The notes below the pieces were generated by a model. The model saw only the letters and a program-made list of their open reading frames with translations, ran no database searches and had not been told where the DNA came from. The position numbers and the translations under genes were made by a program. A DNA stretch of 64,000 nucleotides from CBDEGR01 sp965237895. Lineage in GTDB: Bacteria; Acidobacteriota; Terriglobia; UBA7540; JAPUME01. Location: contig CBDEGR010000002.1 in assembly GCA_965237895.1 (NCBI GenBank), positions 124,001 through 188,000 on the forward strand, in the 5' to 3' direction. Of the stretch, positions 25,966-34,361 are shown one piece after another (position 1 is the stretch's first letter; each line of letters opens with the position of its first letter).

Positions 25966-26436
25966 ATGGGAAGAATACTTGCCATCGACTTCGGCCTGCG
26001 GCGGATTGGCCTGGCGGTCAGCGACCCGCTGGGGATTACCGCGCAGGGGTTGGATACGCTTGCATCGAAAGGCCGCACAAAGGACCTGGAGACGCTGGCG
26101 CGGCTGGCCGATCAATACGAAGTAGAACAAATCATCGTAGGTCATCCCCTACACCTCAAAGGCGGCGCGACTTCCATGTCGGAGAAAATCGAACAGTTCG
26201 CAAAGGAATTGGAAAAGCGTACGGGACGGAGCGTGGAACTCTGCGACGAAAGGCTCACGACGGCGGAGGCGGAAACCAGTCTGCGGGAGATGGGAACCCG
26301 CCGCGCGAAAGGTCGTAAGGCGGTGGACCGGATCGCGGCGACTCTGCTGCTGCAAAGCTACTTGGATCGGCTAACCCTGAAGCGCGGACCCCTCGAGCAG
26401 CAGCATTTCCCAGGGAACGGCGGAGGGAATCTTTGA
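25966..26436 (+). CDS. ruvX: YqgF/RuvX-like nuclease
   Basis: An RNase H-fold protein, 156 residues, of the family linked to Holliday-junction resolution and 16S rRNA 5'-end processing. The first active-site Asp is in AIDFGLRRIGLAVSD, the second acidic group in CDERLTTAEAE, and the last Asp in KAVDRIAATLLLQ. The VGHPLHLKGG loop is typical. Its TGA overlaps the TTG start of mltG, so the two are translationally coupled. Confidence 0.9.
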   Translation: MGRILAIDFGLRRIGLAVSDPLGITAQGLDTLASKGRTKDLETLARLADQYEVEQIIVGHPLHLKGGATSMSEKIEQFAKELEKRTGRSVELCDERLTTAEAETSLREMGTRRAKGRKAVDRIAATLLLQSYLDRLTLKRGPLEQQHFPGNGGGNL

Positions 26437-27503
26437 AGAGCCGGCTGAAATTGAAGATCTTTCTCGTCTTCTCCCTGGCCTTGTTGGTGGCCGGTGGCTG
26501 GTTCGCCAAGGACATCATGACCCCCTACCAGGGTTATGGGGGCGAGGCGATCGTGGAGATTCCGCCCGGGACGGGCATACGAAAGGCCGCCGGCAACCTT
26601 CAGCAGGGAGGAATGCTTGAATATCGGCGGCCTTTCTTGATCCTTTATATGCTGCTTCGTCCCTGGCATGGCATCCAAGCCGGGGAGTACCTTTTCGACC
26701 GCCCTCTCCGCCCCTGGGACGTCTACTGGAAACTCATCCACGGCGAGGTACGCCACTACCCGCTGACGATTCCCGAAGGTTTTGACATCTTCGACATCTC
26801 CCGGACCGTCTCCCAGCAACTCTCCATTCCAGAAGCCGATTTTATGGAAGTCGCCCGGGACGCTTCGCTCATCCGCAATCTCGACCCGGAAGCCGAAACG
26901 CTCGAAGGGTATCTGTTCCCCGACACCTATCACTTTTCCCGGCAAACGACGGCCCGCGATGTGGCGAAAACTATAGTTGACCGGTTTCGGAAAGTTCTGG
27001 AGGAGCTGGGCCCGGCAGTCGGCAAAGACTCCACGAATCTTCGCACGATCATCACCATGGCCTCGCTGATCGAAAAAGAGACCGGCAAGGGGTCGGAACG
27101 GGCGTTGGTCTCCGGCGTTTTCCACAACCGGCTCCGTCTCGGCTATCCTTTGCAGTGCGACCCGACGGTGGTCTACGCCGCGCGGCTCAACAATCGCGAC
27201 GTGGGCGTCATCCGGCAGAGTGACCTGGACTTCGATTCCCCTTATAATACTTACCGCCGGCGAGGCTTGCCCCCGGGACCGATCTGCAATCCAGGACGGG
27301 ATGCCATCCGCGCCACACTTGAGCCCGCGGAGGGGAACTACCTCTACTTCGTCAGCGACAATCACGGCGGCCATGTCTTCTCGCGGACGGGCGCCGAGCA
27401 CGCACGCGCCGTGGCCGACTACCGGCGCGAACTTCGACGCCAAGCCGCCGAGCGCGCCGAACGGAAGCAAGAAGGTTCCCAGTCCAGCAGCCGAGGTGAG
27501 TAG
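26433..27503 (+). CDS. mltG: Endolytic murein transglycosylase MltG
   Basis: A membrane-anchored YceG-fold enzyme that cuts nascent glycan strands and helps end their growth. There is one N-terminal transmembrane segment (about residues 5-25). The LysM-like region leads into IPEGFDIFDI, then EGYLFPDTYHF and the catalytic block ASLIEKETGKGSE with its Glu, followed by VSGVFHNRLRLGYPLQCDPTVVYA. The start is TTG at 26433, supported by a GGAGGG ribosome binding site and by the four-base overlap with ruvX. The length of 356 residues is normal. Confidence 0.93.
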   Translation: MKSRLKLKIFLVFSLALLVAGGWFAKDIMTPYQGYGGEAIVEIPPGTGIRKAAGNLQQGGMLEYRRPFLILYMLLRPWHGIQAGEYLFDRPLRPWDVYWKLIHGEVRHYPLTIPEGFDIFDISRTVSQQLSIPEADFMEVARDASLIRNLDPEAETLEGYLFPDTYHFSRQTTARDVAKTIVDRFRKVLEELGPAVGKDSTNLRTIITMASLIEKETGKGSERALVSGVFHNRLRLGYPLQCDPTVVYAARLNNRDVGVIRQSDLDFDSPYNTYRRRGLPPGPICNPGRDAIRATLEPAEGNYLYFVSDNHGGHVFSRTGAEHARAVADYRRELRRQAAERAERKQEGSQSSSRGE

Positions 27504-27527
27504 CAACAGGAGAGTTGGACTCAAAAC

Positions 27528-28070
27528 ATGACGAAGAAAGAACAGATTCTGGAACTTGCCGCCAACTACCAAGGGAAACCCTTCGGCCGTGATGAAATCC
27601 GCGTAATTCAGGCTCAGATCAAAGCGCGCCTGGGCCCCACCGAAGAGCCGTCTGAGGCCTATGTGGCGCAAATTCTGGTCAATGCCGGCGGCATCATTAA
27701 TTATCCGAATCCGTTCGTCAGCCCTCCGCTGCCGGAACCCTACGGGTCGAAACTCCAAGGAACGCTCCGTTTCAACAATCTGGAGGAGGCGGAAAAGTCC
27801 CTCAAGCGGCTTCACGCGTATTACAGCGAATATCTGCTCGCGCAGGACCGAACCGGAACCGCCTTGGTCCGTAAAATCATCACCAAGGGAAGAGACCGCG
27901 CGCGGATGTTGGCCGCCAACTCACGCGTCTCCGCTTCGAAACGGGAAGAGAAAGAAGAGATTGCCCGCTGGTTCGGCGTCTGGATGGATACGCCGGACCT
28001 GTTTTTCGACTGGCTTGAATTGCGCAAGAAGTCCGGAGATTTCCGCCGGTGCTTTGCCGCCGATTCTTAA
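27528..28070 (+). CDS. Hypothetical protein, unknown family
   Basis: A 180-residue soluble, charged protein rich in predicted helix, without signal or membrane segments. It contains a proline-rich turn (INYPNPFVSPPLPEPYG) and a Lys/Arg-rich helix. Codon use resembles its neighbours and it sits 24 bases after mltG and 49 before pyrF in the same direction, so it is likely a real gene of the operon. I do not recognise it. Confidence 0.7.
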   Translation: MTKKEQILELAANYQGKPFGRDEIRVIQAQIKARLGPTEEPSEAYVAQILVNAGGIINYPNPFVSPPLPEPYGSKLQGTLRFNNLEEAEKSLKRLHAYYSEYLLAQDRTGTALVRKIITKGRDRARMLAANSRVSASKREEKEEIARWFGVWMDTPDLFFDWLELRKKSGDFRRCFAADS

Positions 28071-28119
28071 AACAATTTTTTCGGACCCTACCTTCACTTT
28101 TTCACCTAAGGATTTTCGC

Positions 28120-28866
28120 ATGGCTCAAGGTGTAGACCCCGACGCGCGCAATAAATTAATCGTCGCCCTCGACGTCGCGAATGCACAGGCCGGAGTGGCT
28201 TTGGCCGAATCGCTCCGGGGCCGCGTCGGAATGTTCAAGGTGGGCCTGGAACTTTTCACCGCCGAAGGTCCCGTCCTGGTCCGCTACCTTCTGGCCCAGG
28301 GCGAGCGCGTCTTCTGGGACCTGAAATTTCACGACATTCCCAACACCGTGGCCCAGGCGGCGCGGCAGGCGACGCTCAAGGGCGTGACGATGTTCAACGT
28401 CCACGCCGCAGGCGGCGCAAAGATGATCGAAGCCGCCGTCCGCGCATCCCAAGAGGCAGCGAATGAGACCGACCAGCCGCGCCCGCTGGTCGTGGCCGTG
28501 ACACTGCTGACCAGCCTGGACCGGGCGGGGTTGAAAGAAATTGGATTGTCGAGGAAACCGGAAGAGATTGCGGTGCGGCTGGCGAAGCTGGCGCAGAGGG
28601 CCGGAGCCGACGGCGTGGTGGCCTCCGCCCAAGAAGCCGCTCTGATTCGCAACACGTGCGGCGCGGATTTCGTCATCGTCACGCCGGGCATTCGCCCGCA
28701 AGGTTCTTCGGCAGGAGACCAATCCCGCATCACCACGCCGGAAGCCGCCATCCGCGCCGGAGCGGATTATCTGGTGGTGGGCCGTCCGATTACCGCTTCT
28801 CCCGACCCCGCCGCCGCTGCGGATGCCGTTGCAGAAGAACTCGAAAGGGCTTTACGAACAGCCTAG
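28120..28866 (+). CDS. pyrF: Orotidine-5'-phosphate decarboxylase
   Basis: The last step of UMP synthesis, 248 residues. It has LIVALDVANAQAG near the start, the catalytic WDLKFHDIPNTVAQA and the phosphate-binding ITPGIRPQG-type loop (here VTPGIRPQGSSAGDQSR). The ATG at 28120 gives the normal N-terminus; the frame is open upstream only as a shadow inside the previous gene. pyrB and pyrC lie nearby on the opposite strand. Confidence 0.95.
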   Translation: MAQGVDPDARNKLIVALDVANAQAGVALAESLRGRVGMFKVGLELFTAEGPVLVRYLLAQGERVFWDLKFHDIPNTVAQAARQATLKGVTMFNVHAAGGAKMIEAAVRASQEAANETDQPRPLVVAVTLLTSLDRAGLKEIGLSRKPEEIAVRLAKLAQRAGADGVVASAQEAALIRNTCGADFVIVTPGIRPQGSSAGDQSRITTPEAAIRAGADYLVVGRPITASPDPAAAADAVAEELERALRTA

Positions 28867-28900
28867 TCTCCATCCCCGCTAAACTTTTCCGGAAAATTCC

Positions 28901-29413
28901 TCACTCAAAGTTTATCCGAGCTGGCTGATTCTTTTGCGAAAAACACCGCCGCAGTTCCAGAATTATCGCTAATAACAACATCACCGGCCAGACCAGTAGC
29001 AGCATTCCGAAAAGTCCCCAGCCGACAAGAATGAGCAAGAGAAAACTCAACCCTACAACCTTCAGTACCGGAGACTTCCGCCAACCACCATTCCAAAGCC
29101 CAGACAAAGATTCTCTGAGACTTTCCGTCGCCGCAAAGCGTGTAACCAGATAGCCGTACGCAAACCATAAGATGATCGCGCCGAGCAAAGCCCACACATC
29201 ATGGACCGACAGAATCAAAAGCGACCAAGGAAACTTCCCCGCCTCGATTGTCCCCGAAACTGTCGGCATCCAGAGCCGCTGAAGAAATCCATGGGTTTGG
29301 ATTACATAGATCAAGATTGCCACTAATACAAGAACTCTCAAGCTCTTTAGGTTCCACCAACCCTTTGCCCGAACATATCCGATAACAGATTGAGGAAATC
29401 CTCTCACAGCCAT
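28901..29413 (-). CDS. Integral membrane protein, unknown
   Basis: 170 residues with four likely membrane segments: VLVLVAILIYVIQ, the WALLGAIILWFAYGYLV stretch, LSFLLLILVGWGLFGML and LVWPVMLLLAIIL. The base composition is more AT-rich than the neighbourhood, and no family is recognised. It could be recently acquired. It is followed upstream by a second small membrane ORF on the same strand. Confidence 0.6.
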   Translation of the reverse strand: MAVRGFPQSVIGYVRAKGWWNLKSLRVLVLVAILIYVIQTHGFLQRLWMPTVSGTIEAGKFPWSLLILSVHDVWALLGAIILWFAYGYLVTRFAATESLRESLSGLWNGGWRKSPVLKVVGLSFLLLILVGWGLFGMLLLVWPVMLLLAIILELRRCFSQKNQPARINFE

Positions 29414-29437
29414 CCGGATTATAAAGTACCCGTACCC

Positions 29438-29686
29438 TCACCAGAGAACACTTCCCGAAATCAGGAAAATTACATTCAATAAAATGTATTCAAAAATGTT
29501 GTTGCTGGAGTAACTGGCCCCAAAAGGTTTTAGAGGTTCGACCAGCAGCATTACAGGCCAGTCGAAAAGGAAAAACTCCATTCCCGAAAACAGGGGATCC
29601 CATTCTCCCTCGGGAAAATACCTATAGTCTCTAAATACTAATTCTATACAGACCGCACCATAAGTGGCGTGGACCAGAGCCAACAA
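29438..29686 (-). CDS. Small membrane protein, start uncertain
   Basis: 82 residues or more, with hydrophobic segments at both ends. There is no ATG: the coding-like frame (SKPERLGGFLLALVHATYG) continues upstream of 29686 until a TGA near 29756, so the start is either TTG/GTG or missing. The AT-rich composition matches the neighbouring membrane gene. It may be an N-terminally damaged gene. Confidence 0.45.
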   Translation of the reverse strand: MLALVHATYGAVCIELVFRDYRYFPEGEWDPLFSGMEFFLFDWPVMLLVEPLKPFGASYSSNNIFEYILLNVIFLISGSVLW

Positions 29687-29783
29687 AAAGCCGCCGAGTC
29701 GCTCGGGTTTCGAAAGGAAAAAAGTTAATGACCTGCGCGGAAAAAAATTCGATCAAATAGAGCGGATGGAAAGTTCCGTTGAC

Positions 29784-31097
29784 CTACAGCCGCCTTTGGT
29801 AGACAACATTGCCGTCAACCACCGTGGCCGTGGCGGCGCCGCGGAGTTCCCAGCCGTCGAAGGGCGAGTTGTGGCTCTTCGATTCGCCGGCCATGGCGCG
29901 GTAGGTCCACTTGCGTTCGGGGTCGAAGAGCGTGAGGTCGGCGAGGGAGCCCGGGGCGAGCCGCCCCACCGGACGACCCAAAACTTTCGCCGGGTTGGTG
30001 CTGAGCAGCTCGATCATTCTGGAAAGCGTGATCTTTCCGGGGTGGACCAAATAGGTGAGCGTCAAGGCCACGGCGGTCTCGAGACCGATCACGCCAAACG
30101 GCGCGCGGTCGAACTCCACGGATTTCGAATCGTCCGAGTGGGGCGCGTGGTCGGTGGCGATGGCGTCCACGGTTCCGTCGGCCAACCCGGACTGAACGGC
30201 CTCAATGTCTTCTTCGGTCCGCAGCGGTGGGTTCATCTTGGCGTGGGTGTCGTAGTCGGCCAAAGCGGACTCGGTCAAAATAAAGTGGTGCGGCGTGACC
30301 TCGCAGGTAATCTGCGACCTGCTACTCTCGCGCGACTTCGCCGTGCGAACCATATCGATGGACCGGGCGGTTGAAAGATGTGCCAAGTGAATCCGCCCGC
30401 CGGTCTGCTCAGCGACAATCAGGTCCCGCCCCACGGTCACATCTTCGGCAGCCGGTGAAATCCCGCGCAAGCCGAGCCGCGCCGCCACGGTCCCTTCATG
30501 CACCACGCCGCCGGCGCTGAGGCTCCGGTCTTCGCAGTGCTCGATGATCGGCATCTCCAACCGCTCGGCGTATTCAAACGCCCGCCGCAGCAACCCGGCG
30601 GTTTTGATCGGCAATCCGTCGTCGGAAAACCCCACGGCCCCGGCCTGCTGGAGCGCGATGAACTCGGAAAGCTGCTCCCCTTGGCTGCCCATCGAAACGG
30701 CAGCGATGGGCAAGATACGCGCCAGTCCCAACTCCTTCCCTTTTTCGACCAGGGAGCGGGTAAGAATCGGCGAATCGTTGACGGGCCGCGTGTTCGGCAT
30801 GGGACAGACGGCGGTAAAGCCGCCCGCCACGGCGGCGCGTACTCCGGTCTCCAGGGTTTCAGAGGCCTCGCCGCCCGGCTCGCGCAAGTGAACGTGAATG
30901 TCGATAAAGCCGGGAGCGACGATCCGGCCGCGGGCGTCAAGAACGGTATCGGCCTTTACATCAAGCTTGGGCGCAATTTCCTTGATGAGCCCGTCTTCTA
31001 TTAGAAAATCACGGGTCAACCCATCACGTTCATCATCCAGGTTGTCGGCAGGGGAGACCGCCCGCCCGCCGCGAATCAAAAGTCTACCCATTTCCAC
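29784..31097 (-). CDS. pyrC: Dihydroorotase
   Basis: A zinc amidohydrolase of pyrimidine synthesis, 437 residues. The metal-binding start DIHVHLREPG, the CPMPNTRPVNDSP loop, the later His in IEHCEDR and IHLAHLS, and the catalytic ATDHAPHS are all intact, indicating an active class I enzyme. It begins 14 bases inside the end of pyrB, so the two are co-translated. In several bacteria PyrB and PyrC form a complex. Confidence 0.96.
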   Translation of the reverse strand: MEMGRLLIRGGRAVSPADNLDDERDGLTRDFLIEDGLIKEIAPKLDVKADTVLDARGRIVAPGFIDIHVHLREPGGEASETLETGVRAAVAGGFTAVCPMPNTRPVNDSPILTRSLVEKGKELGLARILPIAAVSMGSQGEQLSEFIALQQAGAVGFSDDGLPIKTAGLLRRAFEYAERLEMPIIEHCEDRSLSAGGVVHEGTVAARLGLRGISPAAEDVTVGRDLIVAEQTGGRIHLAHLSTARSIDMVRTAKSRESSRSQITCEVTPHHFILTESALADYDTHAKMNPPLRTEEDIEAVQSGLADGTVDAIATDHAPHSDDSKSVEFDRAPFGVIGLETAVALTLTYLVHPGKITLSRMIELLSTNPAKVLGRPVGRLAPGSLADLTLFDPERKWTYRAMAGESKSHNSPFDGWELRGAATATVVDGNVVYQRRL

Positions 31098-32025
31098 CTT
31101 CCAGCAGAAGTTTGATCACCGCCATGCGGACGGCCACTCCGTTTGCCACCTGCGTAAGGATGCGCGACTGCGGCCCGTCGGCCACCTCACTGGTCATCTC
31201 CGCGCCTCGATTGAGCGGGCCGGGATGGAGCACAATGGCGTCCGGCTTGGCGCGCCGCAGCCGCTCTGAAGTCAGACGGTATTCGAGCGAGTAATCCTTG
31301 ACGGAAGGAATCAGCGCCTCTTTCTGCCGCTCCTTCTGAAGACGCAGGCCGATGACCACGTCGGCGTCTTCGAGCGCTTCATCCAGTTTGGTGATGGTGG
31401 TGACCTGAGGGGCCACGGCTTCGAGATCGCGCGAAATCAGCGTCGCCGGGCCGCACAGGACGACCAGCGAACCGAACTTGGAGAGCAACAAGGCATTCGA
31501 GCGCGCCACGCGGCTGTGGCGAATGTCTCCCACCAACACCACCTTGAGGCCATCGAGGCGTTTTCGGTAATCGAGGATGGTCAGCGCATCGAGTAGAGCC
31601 TGCGTGGGATGTTCATGCGCGCCGTCGCCGGCATTGATAACTGCGGCGCGGACGGTATGAGCCACCGCGTGCGGCGCGCCGGACTGCGCGTGGCGGATGA
31701 TGAGCGCGTCGATCCTCATCGCGTCCAAATTGGTGACCGTATCAAGCAGCGTTTCCCCTTTGACAATACTGCTCAGTTCGGTGGAGACGTGGAAGATGTC
31801 GGCCCCCAGGCGGCGGGCGGCGATTTCAAACGACATCAAGGTCCGGGTCGAAGCCTCAAAGAAGGCGGTTACGACGGTCTTTCCTTCGAGAAGGTTGCTC
31901 CGGGGAGGCGGCGCGTCAGGCTTGTTGGGCTTGGCTTGAAATTCTTGTGCAGTGGAAAGAATGAGTTCAATCTGTTTGCGAGTGAGGTTTTCAATTCCGA
32001 GGAGGTGTCTTACACCCAGTCCCAT
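31084..32025 (-). CDS. pyrB: Aspartate carbamoyltransferase, catalytic subunit
   Basis: Joins carbamoyl phosphate and aspartate, 313 residues. The carbamoyl-phosphate site FEASTRTLMSFE and the HPTQALLDALTI block are intact, as is the aspartate-site HPGPLNRG. No pyrI regulatory subunit gene is adjacent. It is first in the pyrB-pyrC operon, with a GGAGGG ribosome binding site before the ATG. Confidence 0.96.
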   Translation of the reverse strand: MGLGVRHLLGIENLTRKQIELILSTAQEFQAKPNKPDAPPPRSNLLEGKTVVTAFFEASTRTLMSFEIAARRLGADIFHVSTELSSIVKGETLLDTVTNLDAMRIDALIIRHAQSGAPHAVAHTVRAAVINAGDGAHEHPTQALLDALTILDYRKRLDGLKVVLVGDIRHSRVARSNALLLSKFGSLVVLCGPATLISRDLEAVAPQVTTITKLDEALEDADVVIGLRLQKERQKEALIPSVKDYSLEYRLTSERLRRAKPDAIVLHPGPLNRGAEMTSEVADGPQSRILTQVANGVAVRMAVIKLLLEGGNG

Positions 32026-32402
32026 CGACCCTCCTGTATCATCCGAAGGTGCACGGAATCCCCTTTTGAGGTAAGTTTGATCGCAATGAGTATAACACCT
32101 TCCTCCCAGCTTGGTGAAGAGGGGAGCGACAACACTCTGTCCAGGGGCAGAAAGCAGGGGATTTATTCAGTACAGAGGGGAATGAGACGGCAAGACGTTC
32201 GTACGGATTCGGCGCCGTACCTGAACAGCCAATCCCGCTTCCATCTTCTCTTCTGCCCGGCTGAGACGCTCGTCCAACTCCCGCTGGTACTTTTTTTTCG
32301 ATATCCACAGAGACCTGAGTGACGCCGGTCTCGGTCTCCATGGCCGCCTGGGCCACGGCCGCCGCAGCGCCCCGTTTCGGTGCAGGCTGTGGGAATCAAG
32401 CG
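32026..32402. other. Gap between rnhB and pyrB
   Basis: It holds the probable pyrB promoter. It also has a minus-strand coding-like stretch (about 32165-32360) interrupted by a frameshift at a run of eight A, reading as a short charged helix-rich peptide. No attenuator typical of PyrR control is seen. Confidence 0.4.
32089..32118 (-). promoter_or_regulatory. Candidate pyrBC promoter
   Basis: On the minus strand, TTCACC (32118-32113) is followed after 18 bases by TATACT (32094-32089) with a TG one base before it (extended -10). The leader to the pyrB ATG is about 55 bases. Confidence 0.5.
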
Positions 32403-33095
32403 TCAGTGGGGATAAGCAGCTGGGGGGGGAATCGGCAGTCTGCCGGCAGAAAGAAAATCCAGGACCGGGCGGAACGTCCGGCGGTGCTCCGGGCAAGGGC
32501 CTAATCGTTCAATGCCTTCCCGATGCTCGCGCGTCCCGTAGCCCTTGTTTTTCGCCATCTGATAGCCGGGGTAGCGCCGGTCGAGATGCTGCATATGCTC
32601 ATCGCGCGCCACCTTGGCGAGGATCGATGCGGCGGCAATCGTATGGGAGCGAGCATCACCGTGAATCAAGGCATAGTGAGGACCCGCAGCCGGGGGAAGG
32701 GGCATGGCGTCGGTTAATATAAAATCCGGCAACGCGAAATCGGGCCGAGGGGAAAGCGACTTGAGCGCCCGCAGCATGGCCTGCCGAGAGGCCTGGTAGA
32801 CGTTGAGGCGGTCCACCTCCTCCGCTTCGATGAACACAATCGAAAAGGCAACGGCGGTGGCGCGAATCCTATCAGCCAAGCGGGTGCGGTGGGCCGGGGA
32901 AATTTTCTTCGAATCGTTCAGGCCGGGGATGTCCGCCTCCGGATTCAGGATGACGGCGGCGGCCACCAGGGGGCCGACCAAGGCTCCGCGGCCTGCTTCA
33001 TCGCAGCCAGCAATCCGGCGCCGGCCGATGCTCCGTAGACGGTCTTCCAATCGGCTGCTGCACACCAGCGATTTTGCGGGAAGGATGCGGGGCAT
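32403..33095 (-). CDS. rnhB: Ribonuclease HII
   Basis: Removes RNA from RNA-DNA hybrids, 230 residues from the Met at 33095. The active-site block IAGCDEAGRGALVGPLVAAAV holds the DEG pair; the second Asp lies in ILTDAMPL and the SIxAKVxRD helix is present as ASILAKVARDEHM. The frame is open upstream but without similarity. It follows rplS, the common order rplS-rnhB. Confidence 0.93.
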   Translation of the reverse strand: MPRILPAKSLVCSSRLEDRLRSIGRRRIAGCDEAGRGALVGPLVAAAVILNPEADIPGLNDSKKISPAHRTRLADRIRATAVAFSIVFIEAEEVDRLNVYQASRQAMLRALKSLSPRPDFALPDFILTDAMPLPPAAGPHYALIHGDARSHTIAAASILAKVARDEHMQHLDRRYPGYQMAKNKGYGTREHREGIERLGPCPEHRRTFRPVLDFLSAGRLPIPPPAAYPH

Positions 33096-33218
33096 GGGGT
33101 TGGGTGAGTCCGGAAACCAGAAAATCCATGGAAGGTTTATGCTGGAGGTTTCCAGTGAGCCGCGGTCGCAAGCACAAAAGCTTCGCCCACGACTGCGCGC
33201 CACAAAAAAAGTTCGGTC

Positions 33219-33575
33219 CTACCCTTTCTTTACCTGCCGCGCGGTCCGCAGGCGTGCCGCTTTCCCGCGGAGACCCCTCAAATAATAGAGCTTGGCACGG
33301 CGCACCCGTCCGCTGCTGACCACCTCCACACTGTGAATGACGGGCGAGTGGAGCGGGAAGATGCGCTCGACGCCCTGGCCGAAGGAGATTTCCCGTACCG
33401 TAAAGCTGGCTCGCGTACCTGAACCGCGACGCGCGATGACGGTTCCTTCAAAGGCTTGGAGGCGTTCCTTGTCTCCCTCTTTAATTTTCACTCGGACGCG
33501 GACCGTATCACCGGATTTGAATTTCGGCAGATCGGTCCGCAAGTGCTCCTCTTCAATTTTTGCCACGCTGCTCAT
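33219..33575 (-). CDS. rplS: Ribosomal protein L19
   Basis: 118 residues, a normal length, with FKSGDTVRVRVKIKEGDKER, the FEGTVIARRGSG loop and the FPLHSPVIHSVEVV-RVRRAKLYYLR end. In most genomes it follows trmD directly; here a 2.5-kb mobile element lies between. The piece upstream that remains is about 80 bases, so its expression may now depend on a local or element-borne promoter. Confidence 0.97.
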   Translation of the reverse strand: MSSVAKIEEEHLRTDLPKFKSGDTVRVRVKIKEGDKERLQAFEGTVIARRGSGTRASFTVREISFGQGVERIFPLHSPVIHSVEVVSSGRVRRAKLYYLRGLRGKAARLRTARQVKKG

Positions 33576-33657
33576 GGAATCTAAAATCTCCCTTTCACCT
33601 GAACTCCCGATCGAATGAAACTCGTATTGTAACCGACCGGAGGGGGAAACGGGTAGC

Positions 33658-33665
33658 AGAAAAGG
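33658..33665. repeat. Left target-site duplication AGAAAAGG
   Basis: An 8-bp direct repeat, identical to 36164-36171, directly outside the left terminal inverted repeat. Eight bases is the duplication length typical of IS1595-family elements. Confidence 0.9.
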
Positions 33666-33689
33666 CGGGATTATGCACTTGACGTACCC
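33666..33689. repeat. Left terminal inverted repeat of the IS1595 element
   Basis: It begins CGGGATTATGCACTTGAC and ends TACCC, pairing with the complement of 36140-36163 with three mismatches. Confidence 0.9.
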
Positions 33690-33718
33690 GCTGGTATCTA
33701 CAGGACGTGACAGGCAGG

Positions 33719-33865
33719 TTATGGGGCGATTCTAATGCGGGCACTATTTTTTTTCGTCTGTTTCTTCTTTGCTTTCGGTTCTGGCCTGGTCTTCGCCAGA
33801 GCTACTAAGGCTTGATCGAACTTCAGGGGATATAGAGACAGACTTTTATTTTTGCCTGTTTTCAT
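33719..33865 (-). CDS. 48-residue basic protein in the transposon
   Basis: Starts at the ATG at 33865, 20 bases inside the end of the toxin gene, and ends before the left terminal repeat. The sequence has a SLYPLKFDQALVALAK core followed by a Lys/Arg-rich tail. A YPLxFDxAL core with a basic tail is a pattern I associate with small uncharacterised proteins found beside such toxin genes, but I cannot name a family. The ribosome binding site is weak, so translation would rely on coupling to the toxin. Confidence 0.5.
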   Translation of the reverse strand: MKTGKNKSLSLYPLKFDQALVALAKTRPEPKAKKKQTKKNSARIRIAP

Positions 33866-34361
33866 GAGGGGGATTCTTTGATCCAATAGTAATTGACTTC
33901 CATCTTCCACTCTCAATTATCCGAACTTGACTGACCCTACCCTTCGTGGAGATCCTGGCAGTAAAAGGCTTGTTCCGCCTTTTTAATTCTCGCCAGATAC
34001 TAGCTCGTGCTGAAATGATCCGTGGCCCCCAATGGTCTGGACCCTCGTTATTGTCGGTTGTGATGAAAACGGCAATTCTCGCATTCCTAATCTCAATAGC
34101 ATAGGTATATGTCAAATCCTGGTCTCCGCTCAGCATCACACGATGCTTAAGACCACAATCCTCAATGATGGCAGGATCGGCAAGGCTGTGCCCGTGATCC
34201 CCATATTCCTCATAATGTGTAACGAGGCAAAACCCGGCCCCGCGAAGCATTCCGGCCAGCTTCGTTTTCCCAAAGGTACGATCAAGAAAAAAGGCTGGCG
34301 GTTCTTCAAGCTGCTCTATTTTCTTTCCACGCGTAATCTTGGATCGCCTGCGTGACTTCAA
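33846..34361 (-). CDS. VapC45-like PIN-domain toxin
   Basis: 171 residues. The core AFFLDRTFGKTKLAGMLRG supplies the first acidic residue of a PIN-like nuclease, and MLSGDQDLTY and FITTDNNEG supply later acidic residues; this arrangement matches the VapC45-type PIN-like domain. The predicted action is RNA cleavage. The start overlaps the antitoxin gene by 56 bases, so it is translated together with it. It is cargo of the IS1595 element. Confidence 0.75.
   Translation of the reverse strand: MKSRRRSKITRGKKIEQLEEPPAFFLDRTFGKTKLAGMLRGAGFCLVTHYEEYGDHGHSLADPAIIEDCGLKHRVMLSGDQDLTYTYAIEIRNARIAVFITTDNNEGPDHWGPRIISARASIWRELKRRNKPFTARISTKGRVSQVRIIESGRWKSITIGSKNPPHENRQK

Noticed and set aside
26358..27815. 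A 485-codon minus-strand frame
   Set aside because: It is exactly antisense to mltG and the following gene, which have strong family motifs and ribosome binding sites.
27661..28119. Upstream extension of pyrF
   Set aside because: The frame is open but lies inside the preceding gene in another frame; PyrF similarity starts at the ATG at 28120.
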